Part shown: positions 35,050 through 47,494 of the stretch, piece by piece | Position numbering within the stretch: the first letter of the stretch is position 1 | Layout: each line of letters starts with the position of its first letter | Origin: Lytechinus pictus | Lineage: Eukaryota; Echinodermata; Echinoidea; Temnopleuroida; Toxopneustidae | Length of the DNA: 64,000 nt | Direction: 5' to 3' | Assembly: GCF_037042905.1 (NCBI RefSeq) | Contig: NC_087258.1 | Location: 11,831,501 to 11,895,500, forward strand | The notes under the pieces: model-generated | The model's input: only the letters and a program-made list of their open reading frames with translations | Database searches by the model: none | Told to the model about the DNA's origin: nothing | Position numbers and translations under genes: made by a program

Positions 35050-36245
35050 CAGGGGCGGATCCAGCATTCGCCAAGGGGGGGGGGCGAAAAAAAAATTCAC
35101 CAATATATTTCCTTATTTATCGGCTGCTCAAAGTTTTTTTTCTTGATGGGTCGTCCTACAGGTAACTTCTTAGCTATATTCTTATAAAAGCAACATAAAT
35201 ATATGATAATTTCGTAAGCCAAAATGTTTGGAAATTTCATACATTTTATCCTAAAACTGAACATCTGGGCAATGTTTGTGATCCTGAAGAAAATGCGTAT
35301 GTCTATATTACAATTACTACTAGCGCGAAGCGCGAGCTGAATTTTTTTTGACATTCCGACCTAAAAACTGATTCTAAGCTTTTTTGTAATCATGAACAGG
35401 GTAGGTAAATAACTAAACAATGCGAGCGCAAGTGGAAAAAATAGGTTGAGACCTAAAACAGAACACTATATTTATGTTTTTTTAATCATGATTAGGATGA
35501 GTATCTTCCTACATTAATAATGCGAGCGCGAAGCGCGAGCAATTTTTTTATATTTTCTGAAACTGGATGATTTAAGCATGTTTTGACTAAAGAACAAGCT
35601 GCATATCTCAAACATGCGTGCGCGCGTTTTAGATTTAAACCTAGAATCTGGGCATTCTAAATATATTTTATCAGGAAAATCTATAATGCGAGCGCGAAGC
35701 ATGAACTGAAAATATTTGATATTCCGATCTGTGTAAAAAAAAATTGATGTGGATATGGGTAGTACTTAATAGAGGATGCGAGCGCGGAGCGCGAGCTGAT
35801 AACTTTTGTAAAAAAAATAATGCGAGCGCAAATCGCGAGCCAAAATTTTTGATAAACTGATGAAAAAGGATTTTAAGTAGTTTGTTATATAGAATTACTA
35901 TAGAGGTGTACATTACTCACCGATTAAAAATGTGAGCTCGCAGCGCTAGCTGATTGGTTTTGACAATCAAACCTGGAAAGGGATATTTTGAGAAATACAT
36001 AGAATACACGAAGAGAATAGTTACTTGACAAATCAAATAATGCAAGCGCGAAGCGCGAGCGAAAATTTTATATAGTGACATGAAAGATTTTTCTTTTTAA
36101 TTTTCCAAGTCTTCCCCTCACCTTATTTTATTCACTCATCTTCCTCCTCTTTTTTCTCCTTTTCCCCATTTTTCTTCTTTCTTTCCCTTTTTTTTTGTTT
36201 TGCTCCGCCAATAGGGAGGGGGGGGGCTCCCCTGGATTCGACTAT
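35050..36245. mobile_element. Second G-tract element with GCGAAGC array
   Basis: Begins caggggcggatccagcattc with a G-tract and ends near gggggggctcccctggattc. The interior repeats gcgagcgcgaagcgcgagc at 35325, 35528, 35694 and 36048, with degenerate copies between. Ends are diverged and no target duplication is visible. Confidence 0.75.
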
Positions 36246-37376
36246 GAACAATTGCGTTGCATTACTTTCCAGACAAGCGAAATCGCCTAGTGTAAGTTTC
36301 TTAACCTACAACATCTTTTCACTTGGAATTTCACTCGAAGGCGAAAACGAAAACGATGTGCTCCAAAATGAGAGGATTCTAAAGGTCTCAGAAGTAATTA
36401 GTATTGATATATGGAATAAGGACAATGTCATTTATGCTGCGAGTCAGCTAATTTTGATTTTCCTCAATTTAGTAGCTTTTATATGTTTTACGACCACCGT
36501 ACACGTTATGATTGGTCTGCGACCCCATTTTGGAATTCACATTTTCAGAAAATGAGCAAAATGCGATTTGGTCCAAAATCGGATCGTGGACCAGTCGTAA
36601 GATGTGCGGTGGCCTTTAAGAATGTAGACTATCGTGTAACTTTAGAATTAATCAGTTATGATGATTATAAATATCGACACTTCTTTTTGAGTGCGTTTAG
36701 GTTAAGCCCTTTTATTTAATTTGTATCCACTTTTTGTACTCGCAGATGGTCTGATTCTAATCGGCTATGCTACCATCATGGCCAAACCCACTTGGTCTTT
36801 AAAACTCACTTGGTCTAATTGTAAGGCTTATGCCCAGATGGGGGGGGGGGGGCTTTACTACCAAGAAAAATATATAAAAGGAGGGAAAAGGAAAGATAGA
36901 AGGGTGGAATAGTTACTTCATGAATATCATGTCGAAATCTATCACAAAATTTGAATTTTTTAATTAAAAAATGTCGAATTTTTTGCTTGTTCGATTTACT
37001 CACTCGCGACTCTTTTTTTGATATAAATTTTGCCCTAACCCATATCTGGCCCCATTACCTACTGAGTATCATGCCTAGATCGCCAAATTTCCAATTCTCC
37101 TGATTATCACCTGGAACTCGGTCAAATTAAATTTTTGTTCATTTAAAAACATAATAAACAGTTAATTCAATTATATAGACAAAGTGGTGTTAGACCCATA
37201 GCAAGAAGTGGATATTAGATGAAATGTAAATGTGTATTCATTTAACCTTTGTCAGTATTAGTTCAATATATATATATATATATATATTAATTCGGACTGA
37301 AGCTCATGCGTGTCTAGCCTTGTAGGAACATGATGGTTTACCACTTTGACCCCCCCCCCCCTTTGTAGAAGATCTG
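36246..37376. other. No gene recognised
   Basis: Short open frames of 60-100 codons have no recognisable similarity. G-tract 36841-36852, (ta)n 37267-37287 and C-tract 37351-37361. Confidence 0.5.
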
Positions 37377-37523
37377 GGGCCCGTTTCATAAAGACTTGTT
37401 ATAATATTAAATGAACAATTTCCCTAACAAATTTATTATCAGTCAATCAGCTTGAATGATTTCAGCAGCTTTAACTGTTATTGCAAATTTGTTATTATAA
37501 CAGTAAGTTTTAAGAAACGGGCC
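37377..37523. mobile_element. MITE, gggcccgtttc ends
   Basis: gggcccgtttcataaa to aaacgggccc, inverted. Related copy at 52441-52583 (cctgtttcataaagaattg). Confidence 0.85.
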
Positions 37524-38600
37524 CATGGTCCCATCACCATCTCCTTCCCGACTACAAACGTTCCATCCATCTGCTTGATAAAAAAATATATAAATTGCCG
37601 AATTCGTCTCCTTTTCTTTTGTATAATAAATCCCCCGGCGGAATGTCGGGGGTTTCAGCCACGGAAGGGGGGGGGGGTTGCTAAGGTTCCTCCATTAGTG
37701 TGCAATACGAATATATTACGAGCCGTTATATTTACTGTTTTTATGTATATAATGCCAGTGTATATTCAATGTATAGAATGAAGATTTTACCTTATCTTGT
37801 GTCATCCCTTTCAACCACGTCTGCAATAACATTCACTTCCCTTCAGATGGAGTTTTGTTCCGTTTCAAAAAGAGACGTCCTTCCTTTCGATATCAGGTTC
37901 ATGTCATGTTTTGTACCTTGCTTCTTTGATGGGGGGATGGGTCCAGTTTGATTTGCATTTATTTAGAATTAAAACGAAAATACTCTGATGAATTCGATAC
38001 TTAAACATGTTAAAATGGGAATAGTATAAGGAGTTATAACCTTAAAATGACCAAATCTGAAAGTGTCGTATTTGTAATTTCAAGTGGACGTATATAGGCA
38101 TATAGGAAATGAATTATGTTAAAATTGTGATAATCGTTTCCAATTTTCAAGGCTTGAAAAAGTATTAATTTTCTTGTTAGTTCCTTTTAAAAATCTTTCT
38201 GTTTAACTTGATACTTGTATGAACACATGTTCATACCATGTTTATACCAGTGTCAAGTAAAAAAAAGGTCAAGAACCCCCCCCCCCTTTTTTTTTTGGGG
38301 GGGGGGAGGGTTCTCAAATTGTAACATTTATGGAAAGTATCCGTAATGTGAGGATAAAAAACGATTATGAGCCATATCGTGTGAGCAAGAAAGAATATCA
38401 TTTTGCAACTTTGCATTGGACTAATAAGTTGAAACTTATTGCATGGACCAGTTTTCATAGAAAATGATGTATATTGTGTTGAATATAATTCAAAGTTTAT
38501 AACTACCATGGCGCTTATTTAGTAAGAGAATTTCAGATGTCGCAAAAGGTCCACTTTTTCTATACAATAAACATTAGAAACAATTGTGAAGCAAAATCGT

Positions 38601-38687
38601 ATCATCATCATCATCATCACAATCATCACCATCATCATCATCATTATCATCATCACCATCACCATCATCATCATCAATATCATCATC

Positions 38688-38719
<32 letters not shown>

Positions 38720-38790
38720 CATCATCATCACCATCACCATCATCATCATCACCATCATCATCAATATCATCATCATCATCATCATCATCC
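38601..38790. repeat. (CAT)n microsatellite, about 190 bp
   Basis: Nearly uninterrupted atc/cat triplets with occasional acc and aat. It gives poly-His and poly-Met frames that are not genes. Confidence 0.98.
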
Positions 38791-39559
38791 TCATTGGCTA
38801 CAGCAGTAGCAGCATTGAATATTAAATTGCGTATGAACGAAACAGTTTTGGGAACTCATCTGGGCATTTGCTGGGATGAGTCCATGAAAGAAAAATGTTA
38901 GAGGAAAAGGATGAATAATATACATTTTCCTTGCCTCTCATTTGTAAATATCATTACTTGTTTGAATTTTTGTAAGTCTCTTTACACATAATTTTGTCAA
39001 TCAAAATATAATATAATTTGCTAAAGTCTGTATTGATTTGACTGTGTGGTCGATTAATAAAACAAGTTAGAAAAAAGTACATAGAGGACTACGCAAATAT
39101 TTTATATAGGTCAAGTATCAATCAGGGCAATTACTGGTCAATGTACTGTGTCAATAATAGCATGATAATAGCAACATAACATGAGGATCATCCTAAATGA
39201 GGGCCGTACGTACTTTCGTTGCCTGCGACTGGTCAGGATTTGAAAAAAATACTAACAAATGAAAAGGTATTATAAAGTTTACATTATTATCTGAGGGGCA
39301 AAATATTTCAGGCTATCTTTCATAATTATGCACATGCAGTCTGTATAAAAGGAAAGCAATCCTTAAAAAAAATTCTCGACCCCACCCCCTACTGGATCCA
39401 TCATCTTCTGTTCTGTACTTTGTGGACTTACTTGTTGTTTTATGGGATAAAACGGATCTGAGACCAGGAAATAGATAAATACTAGTAGTAACGTTCAATG
39501 TCAAAGAAATTGTGAACGATCGATCTGCTGTTATCTGTTTTTCGATGTAAACTAGTTTA
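38791..39559. other. No gene recognised; SLC43 upstream region
   Basis: AT-rich; could hold the SLC43-like promoter, but no core-promoter motif is convincing. Confidence 0.4.
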
Positions 39560-39695
39560 TTTCGTTTCAGATGATTATTCCTCTGTCCATTTGCCATGTT
39601 TGCACTGACCGACCATGTCAATTGGGTCGATTCTTCGCAGTGGGAGACAGAACCGAGGACCTAATTGATCTGATCACCACGAACATTTACTGCAG
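39560..39695 (+). other. Candidate 5' UTR exon of the SLC43-like gene
   Basis: Unique-looking, moderately GC-balanced sequence ends in ctgcag|gtaata, a good donor. The next acceptor, ttttctcag, ends at 40071, giving a second UTR segment 40072-40156 before the start ATG. The 5' limit is a guess and no promoter motif is evident. Confidence 0.35.
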
Positions 39696-40071
39696 GTAAT
39701 ACAACATAATACTTAACTCCTTTTGGTGTTAATCACTCGAATGTTTATAAGTTGTCTTGATACTTGCATCCTTTTTTTATTTTCATGATTACCAATAATC
39801 ATACTGTGTATGAATCATGTTGCACATTATTGTTTTTTTTTATCGTTTGATTGTTTCTGAATTGTAAAATGTAAACCTGAACAATAGAGCTGAACATAGA
39901 ATTGAGTTTTGATATAGAGTCAACCTGCTTTAGCCACAATCTGTATAGAAGACCACCTTTCTAAATGTATAAAGAACACTTTCCTTGTCTTCTTGGGTGA
40001 TCTTTATATATAGGTTTATATTGTTGTTATTACATATACATATTTAATGTATGAATATCCTATTTTCTCAG

Positions 40072-40156
40072 TTCTGCACAGCTATAGTTGAAAGGTATAT
40101 TAATACATGCCCAACATCGCTAATGAGGACTCGATATCGCTAATCAATTAACGACC
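40072..40156 (+). other. Probable 5' UTR of SLC43-like coding exon 1
   Basis: It follows a pyrimidine-rich acceptor tattttctcag. It contains a short direct repeat (atcgctaat at about 40115 and 40135) just before the accATGg start. If there is no upstream exon, transcription could begin close by. Confidence 0.45.
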
Positions 40157-40348
40157 ATGGGTGCGATCAGGACCGGAGAGGCCGTCGAGCGCGTCTTCGC
40201 TCTTCTCTTGACTTGTTTCGAGAATCTCGTCCACGGCGCCATCATCTATGGCTGGCCATCGTTCGTCTTCGTCTTCAACCAGCGTGGTTACTTCAATGAT
40301 CTCTGCGATGATGACGGGCCCAGCGAGAATACCACATCCTCAATGATC
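40157..40348 (+). CDS. SLC43: SLC43-like exon 1 (start)
   Basis: 64 codons from MGAIRTGEAVERVF, containing TM1 (about residues 10-35, ALLLTCFENLVHGAIIYGW) and the start of the first extracellular loop, with acidic DDDG and an NTT sequon. Donor gtaagt at 40349; phase 0. Confidence 0.92.
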
Positions 40349-43300
40349 GTAAGTGCATGCTTTGTAAAAATTAGATCATGCGTGACGATTTCGTGAGATT
40401 TTTGGTCTCGTTATAGGGGTGCGTGCACTCTAAAAAAATGAGGTGCTAATTTAGCACTTAATGTCCTTGTATAGTGAATACACTTTGAGTGCTACTTTAG
40501 TCATTCAAATTTGAACTAGAAAATCAGTACCCAAAGTGCAGTCAGTATACAAGGACATTAAGCGTTAAATAAGCACTTCATTTTTTAGAGTGTGTGCGTA
40601 TGTTAGTGAGGGTATGTGTGTGTGTGCCTGATGTAAAATGGGATGCAATGATAATACATGTATGTTGATTTCTGTTTTCCTGCAAATCATTCAGTCATTC
40701 AGCCATTCAATATTAATTATTATTAAAAAACAGAAAGGGTTGGGGGCTCAGTTTAGTTAGTCTGTTTTTTTTTTTTAGATATAAAAGTATATTTTAAAGG
40801 AATTTCATTCCATCCTTATTTGCTTCAGTTTTGAGTAAATATATATTTTTTTGGAATATCCTTGTTGATATAAAATGAAGATTTGTAATTTTTTGTATTT
40901 ATCTTGGGTTTATGTAATCCATTTGAATGAAATCCTTAATAAAAGCATGTTGAACAAATAAAGTGTGTGTGTGTGTGGCGGGGGGGGGGGGGGGTTCGAA
41001 TGTCTCCCATAGACGCGGCTGTACGAAATTCGACGTTCGAGGAAGTGGGTCCCCCCGCCCACCCGGGATCCTTACCAATGAGACTATCCGGTGTTAAGTA
41101 TATAACTCATTCAAGCCGGTGTTGTGAGAGTAGTTAACCCATGGGTGTTAAAATACACCTTACGTTTGAACATAACACCGAAAAAGTGTCGATGTCATAC
41201 AGTGAATGCGTCCTCAGAAAAAATGATAACACGTTACCATCAATGGGTGTTGGACGAACACCACGGTGTAAACTGCTAATATAGTGCGATCAACACCGAC
41301 GACAATATGTGACATGGCCTTAAACTTAAAGGGATAGATACTCCAGACTCATTATAATATGATTTGAACAGATAAAGAAAAACAAGACAAACAAAACACT
41401 TAAAATTTCATCAAAATCTGACAAGGAATAACAAAGCTATGGCATTATAAAACTTTATTCCAATTAAACAGTTCTAGGCATGTCTTCATGAAAATTCAAT
41501 GAGCAAACAGATGATGTCATATCCCCACTTGTTCTTGTGTATTTTATTATATGAAATTAGGGCTATTCAATTTTTCTACCAAGAACTAAAAAAACATGGA
41601 TTGACAACTGTAGTGTATTAGATATCCATTGCTGCAACTTATTTCATTATAATGGACATATATCATTCACACATGTTTTGAAAAATGAAACAATTATGAT
41701 TTCATGTAATAACATAAGAAAAAGGAAAGTGGTGTCGTGACATCATCAGCCCACCTAATGAATATTCATGACGACGTGCATATAACTTTTTCACAAAATA
41801 TCGGTAAAGTTTAAAATCTAATAACTTCGCTATTTGTTGAATTTTTGTTTATGATGAAATTTTCAGCATTTTGCTCTGTGAATTTTACTCTATTTATTTA
41901 GATATAAATATTTTCAGTCTGGAGTACCCCTTTAATAACCATTATACTTTCAAATAAAAAAAAACTAACAAACATTATTACAGCTCTTATTCATTTAAAC
42001 GATTATTTTTTCAAAAAAAATATTCAATTTCTAATATGAAATCATCCTTTTAGTGAAAAATGTATCCTTCTGCTTATTTGACAATCGTATTCATACTTAA
42101 TACTTGTCTGGAGGATGGACTTGGCATTTAATATTTATCAACCTTTATTTCTTAGCACAATATCAGCACAGACACCTCAAACCCCATCGCAGTAATTGAC
42201 AATGATATGCCGTGTCCGGAGCAGGCCGATCGTCTTCAGCTTGTCTTCTCCGTCGCTACGGCTTCTCAGACCATTTCCATGTTTCCAATCGGTCTCCTTT
42301 TTGATCGATTTGGAACTCGAATATCTCGACTAGTCATGAGGTGAGTTCCAACACGTTTCCCCAACTCTCCACCAAATTGCAACAGAACTACGATACTATA
42401 ACTTAAAATTGCAACAAAAAGTGCAGAAAAACTTCAACACCCTAACTTAAAAATTGCAACACTCCAACTTTTGATTGCAACAAAACTGCATAGCTCTGCT
42501 TTGAAATTGCAACAAAACTGCAACACTCTTACATAAAAATTGCAATGCACCTACCTAAAATTGTAACAAAATTGTAAGGCTATAACTTCAAAATTGAACA
42601 AATTTGAACAAAATTGTAACAATCCAACTTAAAATTGCAAAATAATACTTTAACTCCACTGGAATTGCAACGAAATTGCCTCACTCTTCAATAATAGTTA
42701 TAATGGAAATGAAATTACTCCAAATATGGGTCAAGTTTGGGATAGGTTGCATGCAGGGTGAACAGGCGTATATGGACTTTTTAATCTCAACTCATATTAT
42801 CTCGAAATTTTCAGTTTTCAGTTAGCCTTGTCAAAAAATAGGACCCGATTTAAGCCAACTGAGCCAACGCATGAACTTTCACGATCGTACGACATGTCTG
42901 AGTTATTGTATGGATTTTGCAATTGTCTTCATAATCTGTGATATACATTTATAGAAACACTCCATTAAAGTAATTAACTTTTATTTCTCGCGTGATGCAT
43001 AATTCCGATATGTAATTTCTTGTACATAATTATGTTTTTCGTATGGTATTTGGAACCGAATTTCATTATCTATTTCCATTCACGTTGCAATTAGTTTCTT
43101 AATGCTGAGTGGATACTTAATGATGGCGTTGAGCTCCCCTTCCTACTCCTTCCTTCTCTTTCCTGCAACTGTTTGTTTTACCCTTGGAGGCGTCATCTTG
43201 CTCTTATCATCCATGCAGGTTAGTTCAAGGCCAAAGATCAAAGGTCGAAGGTCAAACTTACGTGTGATTTTCAGTCAGACCTTCTTGTTTAACACCACTA

Positions 43301-46127
43301 TAGGAAAAAGTAAACTGAATTTTCAGAATGTTATATTAGCTATCTCTAGAGCTCATATATCTACATTAAACCCCTAAATATCCACGCAGGTTAGACAGGG
43401 GTTATAGGTCAAATATCGAAATAAAAAAAAACTTTTAGTCAGACTTACCTTCTTGTTTAACACCACTCGGAAAAAGTAAACTGCATTTTCAGAGTGTTAT
43501 ATTAGCTAACCCTAAAGCCTTTATATCTTCAGAATACCCCTAAATATCCATGAAGGTGAGACAAAGGTCATAGGTCAAATATCGAAATTAAGAAAACTTT
43601 TAGTCAGACTTACCTTCTTGTTTAACACCACTCGGAAAAAGTAAACTGCATTTTCATTTGTTAGATTGGCTTACTCAATAAATCAATTAGATCAGGGGTC
43701 CGTAACACAAAGTATAGCAATGATCGTAGAACATTTTTCTACGATTGATTGCATAGAATACAATGAACAATCAATCGTAAAAATTAAGAATACGATTAAT
43801 CGCTAATCTTTGTGTTACAGGCCCCAGATCTGAAATTAATTACGCGCTTGAAGTCTCTCGATTTGCAAATTGGCCAACAAGCATTATTTAATTGTTTATT
43901 TTTTATTGACGTCTTGATGATGTGAAAACGTTAAAATTTACATGTAAATATTTAGTTGATTGGTGTCTTATTTGCCTCTGTGTTCAATTATTATGTAAAA
44001 ATAGTGGAATACTACATTTGTGGACTTGTCTTCGGATGATATTAAATATTAAAAACCAACCAACCATCCGATGAATTGTATTGAAAACTACTTAGCTTTG
44101 TGTATACTTCGGTATCTAAAATCGATGATACTTCATCATAATCAGAAATATTCTCTGTGATTTTTATCTTTATGATTGACTTTTCGAAACAGATCGGGAA
44201 TCTTTTTGGAAGAAATAAATCGACAGTCATCACGATAATCAATGCCATGTATAGCGCTTCTATAATCATGTCTGTTATCGCCAAGGTGAGAACTTGTTTT
44301 GTAATTGCCTTGCCTAACTTTGCATCGGGTCATTCGGGTACCTTTCACATGCTTCTATCCCCTACTGAATATATTTACCTTTCTATAAGAGGCCCGTTGA
44401 CATGATTGAAACAAATACCAGGATATGTTTTTCTTTTTCATTTTTTTTATAAGATCGATCTTTTTCCGAATGCGTATTTGCTTTTTTTTCTTAATTTCAG
44501 GTGTTACCTCAAGAGTGCAGACATCGTGTAAACAGTATTCGGTATACTGGGTCTGAAACCGGCTATGTACGTCACCCCCCCCCCCCAAAAAAAAAAAGTT
44601 CTTCTTTACAGTAGACCTTTGCCAAAATGAAAATTAATGTACTCCTTTTTGTCCGTCTGTGACAATGGATTTTTTATTGATTTATTAAATGTCAAACAAT
44701 GACACCCTTCTCATACAAAGCTGTAATGATGTCTTCCACTGTAACCCGCAAAATGTATATTCATTATTAGTATTTTGTCACTTTATAAAGTCAGGAGGCT
44801 TCCTTAGTTGGAAGCTTTACACGACTTTCCGTCCCCGATAAACCGATTAAACTTCCTTTTCAAAGTGACTGTTGGTTTGTTTTTATCCTCAGAGATCACA
44901 CGAGGCAGGATTCTCCATCAATACCTTCTTCTTCATCTTGACTGGATCCGTAGTCCTCCTCAGCATCAACACCTTTGTCTTCCTACCAACAAAGTTCATC
45001 CCCTGGCCGCTACCTAGGGGATACACAATGACTCCTTGTCGGACTCCTCCGACCACCAATCCCAACAAAGGAGAGGGGGCATGCTACCAAAATCGAGGGT
45101 ACGGAGAAGATCCTTCAAGTCCGCCACAGAGTATACATGGTAGAGAGGATACCACCCCAAAGGACATTTATCTGGACAAAGGTAAAGCATGCATAGATGG
45201 ATGTACGGTTAAGAAAGTACCTACAAGTGACGGTGGGGAGTGTTTAAGCCAAAATAGAGTAGACTTTATCGGAAGAGAAAGAGCATGTGGAATGGGCAAG
45301 ACTGACCAAGTGGCAAGTGACAGAACCGCAACTGCAAACGGTAATTGCGAAGAGAACAAAGGTGACTACTACATAAGCAGTAGAAGCAGTGAGGAGATAG
45401 ACCCAACCATGAAAGAATGTAATGGTGGCATCCTTCACGTCCTTGAAAATGGACTCTCCGAACAGAACAAAGTGGACATTAGCGGTGTAGAGGTTTGTGG
45501 AGATATGCATGAAATAGTAGGAGGTGGAACAGATAAAGGGATTGCTGATGAAATCGATGAAAGGAAGAGAAAGGAGTACGGAAGCCTTGGCTCGTGTCTC
45601 TGGTCGATGCCCTTCTTCTTGTTGCTCCTGTGGCAGGCTTTCCTAGAGATTGATATGATCTTCACGATTGGAACTCTCAATTTCTTCCTAACCAGGATGG
45701 CCGACGGTGATGAAGATATGGGTAATGTATATACCGTTTACATGCACTAGTATTCAACCCGTTTGGAGAACTTCCTCGAATATCTAGAAATGGGAAATTA
45801 TCTTAATTTCATACCTTTCTTATTTCCAAAAGGAAATTCAGGGTAGTCTGTTGTCAGTATTTTCTTTATCAATCTGACGATTGTATGCGCAAACGATCAA
45901 TTTATGTGGCGATGGCTTTTTGCACTAGTATTCAACATGACAACACTACTATTCAACCTAGGGACGATAGATAGCAAGTCTAAAATGGTGAAAAAGGGCT
46001 CAACTTTATCAGTCAACTCTGACTTTGACCAAGGAGTTACCAGCAATGTGCGGTAGCCTGTGATCGAACCACGGACTTTCAAATGTCTATTCAGGCGCCT
46101 TAGACCGCTCGGCAATGGCAGACGACG

Positions 46128-46200
<73 letters not shown>

Positions 46201-46913
46201 TTCGAAGTAGTATTAGAAGAAGTAGTAAAAGTAGTAATAGAAGAAGTAGTAGAAGTAGCAGCAGCAGTAGAAGAAGTAGAATTAAAAGAATTTGTTAGAA
46301 GAAGTAATCGAAGAAGAAGTAGTAGTAGCATTAGCAGCAACATTAGCAGCAGCAGTAGTAGTTGTAGTAGTAGTGGTAGTAGAAGTAGTAATAGTAGTAG
46401 TAGTACATTTCGTACATCGTAAATGATGGAACTAAACATGCTTGAGGAGAGGACAATATTTTCCGTATCTATACGAAAATACATTCAGATACAAAGTAGC
46501 ATAAACTTAAAAAGAGAAGTTACATCGCGTACTAAGCTAAAAATCACACTTTAACTTTCCTTTTTCTTTTCATAGATAGATAGATAGCAAGTCTAAAATG
46601 GTGAAAAAAGGCTCAACTTTATCAGTCAACTCTGACTTTGACCAAGGAGTTACCAGCAATGTGCGGTAGCCTGTGATCGAACCACGGACTTTCAAATGTC
46701 TATTCAGGCGCCTTAGACCGCTCGGCAATGGCAGACGCAACGACTACTACTACTACTACCACCACTACTACTCGAAGTAGTATTAGAAGAAGTAGTAAAA
46801 GTAGTAATAGAAGAAGTAGTAGAAGTAGCAGCAGCAGTAGAAGAAGTAGAATTAAAAGAATTTGTTAGAAGAAGTAATCGAAGAAGAAGTAGTAGTAGCA
46901 TTAGCAGCAACAT

Positions 46914-47005
<92 letters not shown>

Positions 47006-47462
47006 ATAGTAGTAGTAGTACATTTCGTACATCGTAAATAATGGAACTAAACATGCTTGAGAAGAGGACAATATTTTCCGTATCTACGAAAATTCATTCA
47101 GACACAAAGTAGCATAAAAATAAAGAGACATTGCATCGCGTACTAAGCTAAAAATTACATTTTAACTTTCTTTTTTCTTTTCATCCCACATATTTTGCCA
47201 ATGCACCGGCAGTCAGCTGGTATATAGATGCATTCTCCATCATACAATTCCTTGTTCTTATCGTTGGCCCCCTTGGAGGTCTCCTCATGGACAGGAACAA
47301 CGTCTTCACGTCTTGCTCAAGAACCAGTAAGTTGTAGGCCAAGATGAGATGGGTTATTTTCCATTCCATTGGAAGACTTGTGTTCAGAAACTTTCGAAAA
47401 TCTGTCACCACTAGCGTACCTACGGGGGGGCAGACTGCCCCCCCCCCCCCGACGAGTCTTGA

Positions 47463-47494
<32 letters not shown>

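Larger units (their letters stand above)
45966..47184. repeat. 608-bp tandem duplication in SLC43 intron 5
   Basis: Copy 1 is 45966-46573 and copy 2 is 46579-47184. Both start gatagatagcaagtctaaa and end ttaactttc.ttttttcttttcat. Each contains a minus-strand tRNA-like SINE and expanded triplets; only the triplet tracts differ strongly. Confidence 0.95.

Noticed and set aside
33583..36054. CRISPR-like array (repeats at about 100-bp spacing)
   Set aside because: The repeat is a short palindrome in degenerate long units within eukaryotic transposons; spacers are related to each other and no cas genes exist.
36244..36719. 103- and 78-codon + strand frames
   Set aside because: No recognisable domain, no splice-consistent neighbours, and the sequence has inverted-repeat words typical of elements.
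38519..38825. Poly-His, poly-Ile and poly-Met open frames of about 80-90 codons
   Set aside because: They are translations of the (CAT)n microsatellite in different frames and strands.
45897..47054. Leu-, Ser- and Val-rich frames of 113-195 codons
   Set aside because: They arise from CTA/AGT triplet tracts in SLC43 intron 5; both copies of the duplication give them.
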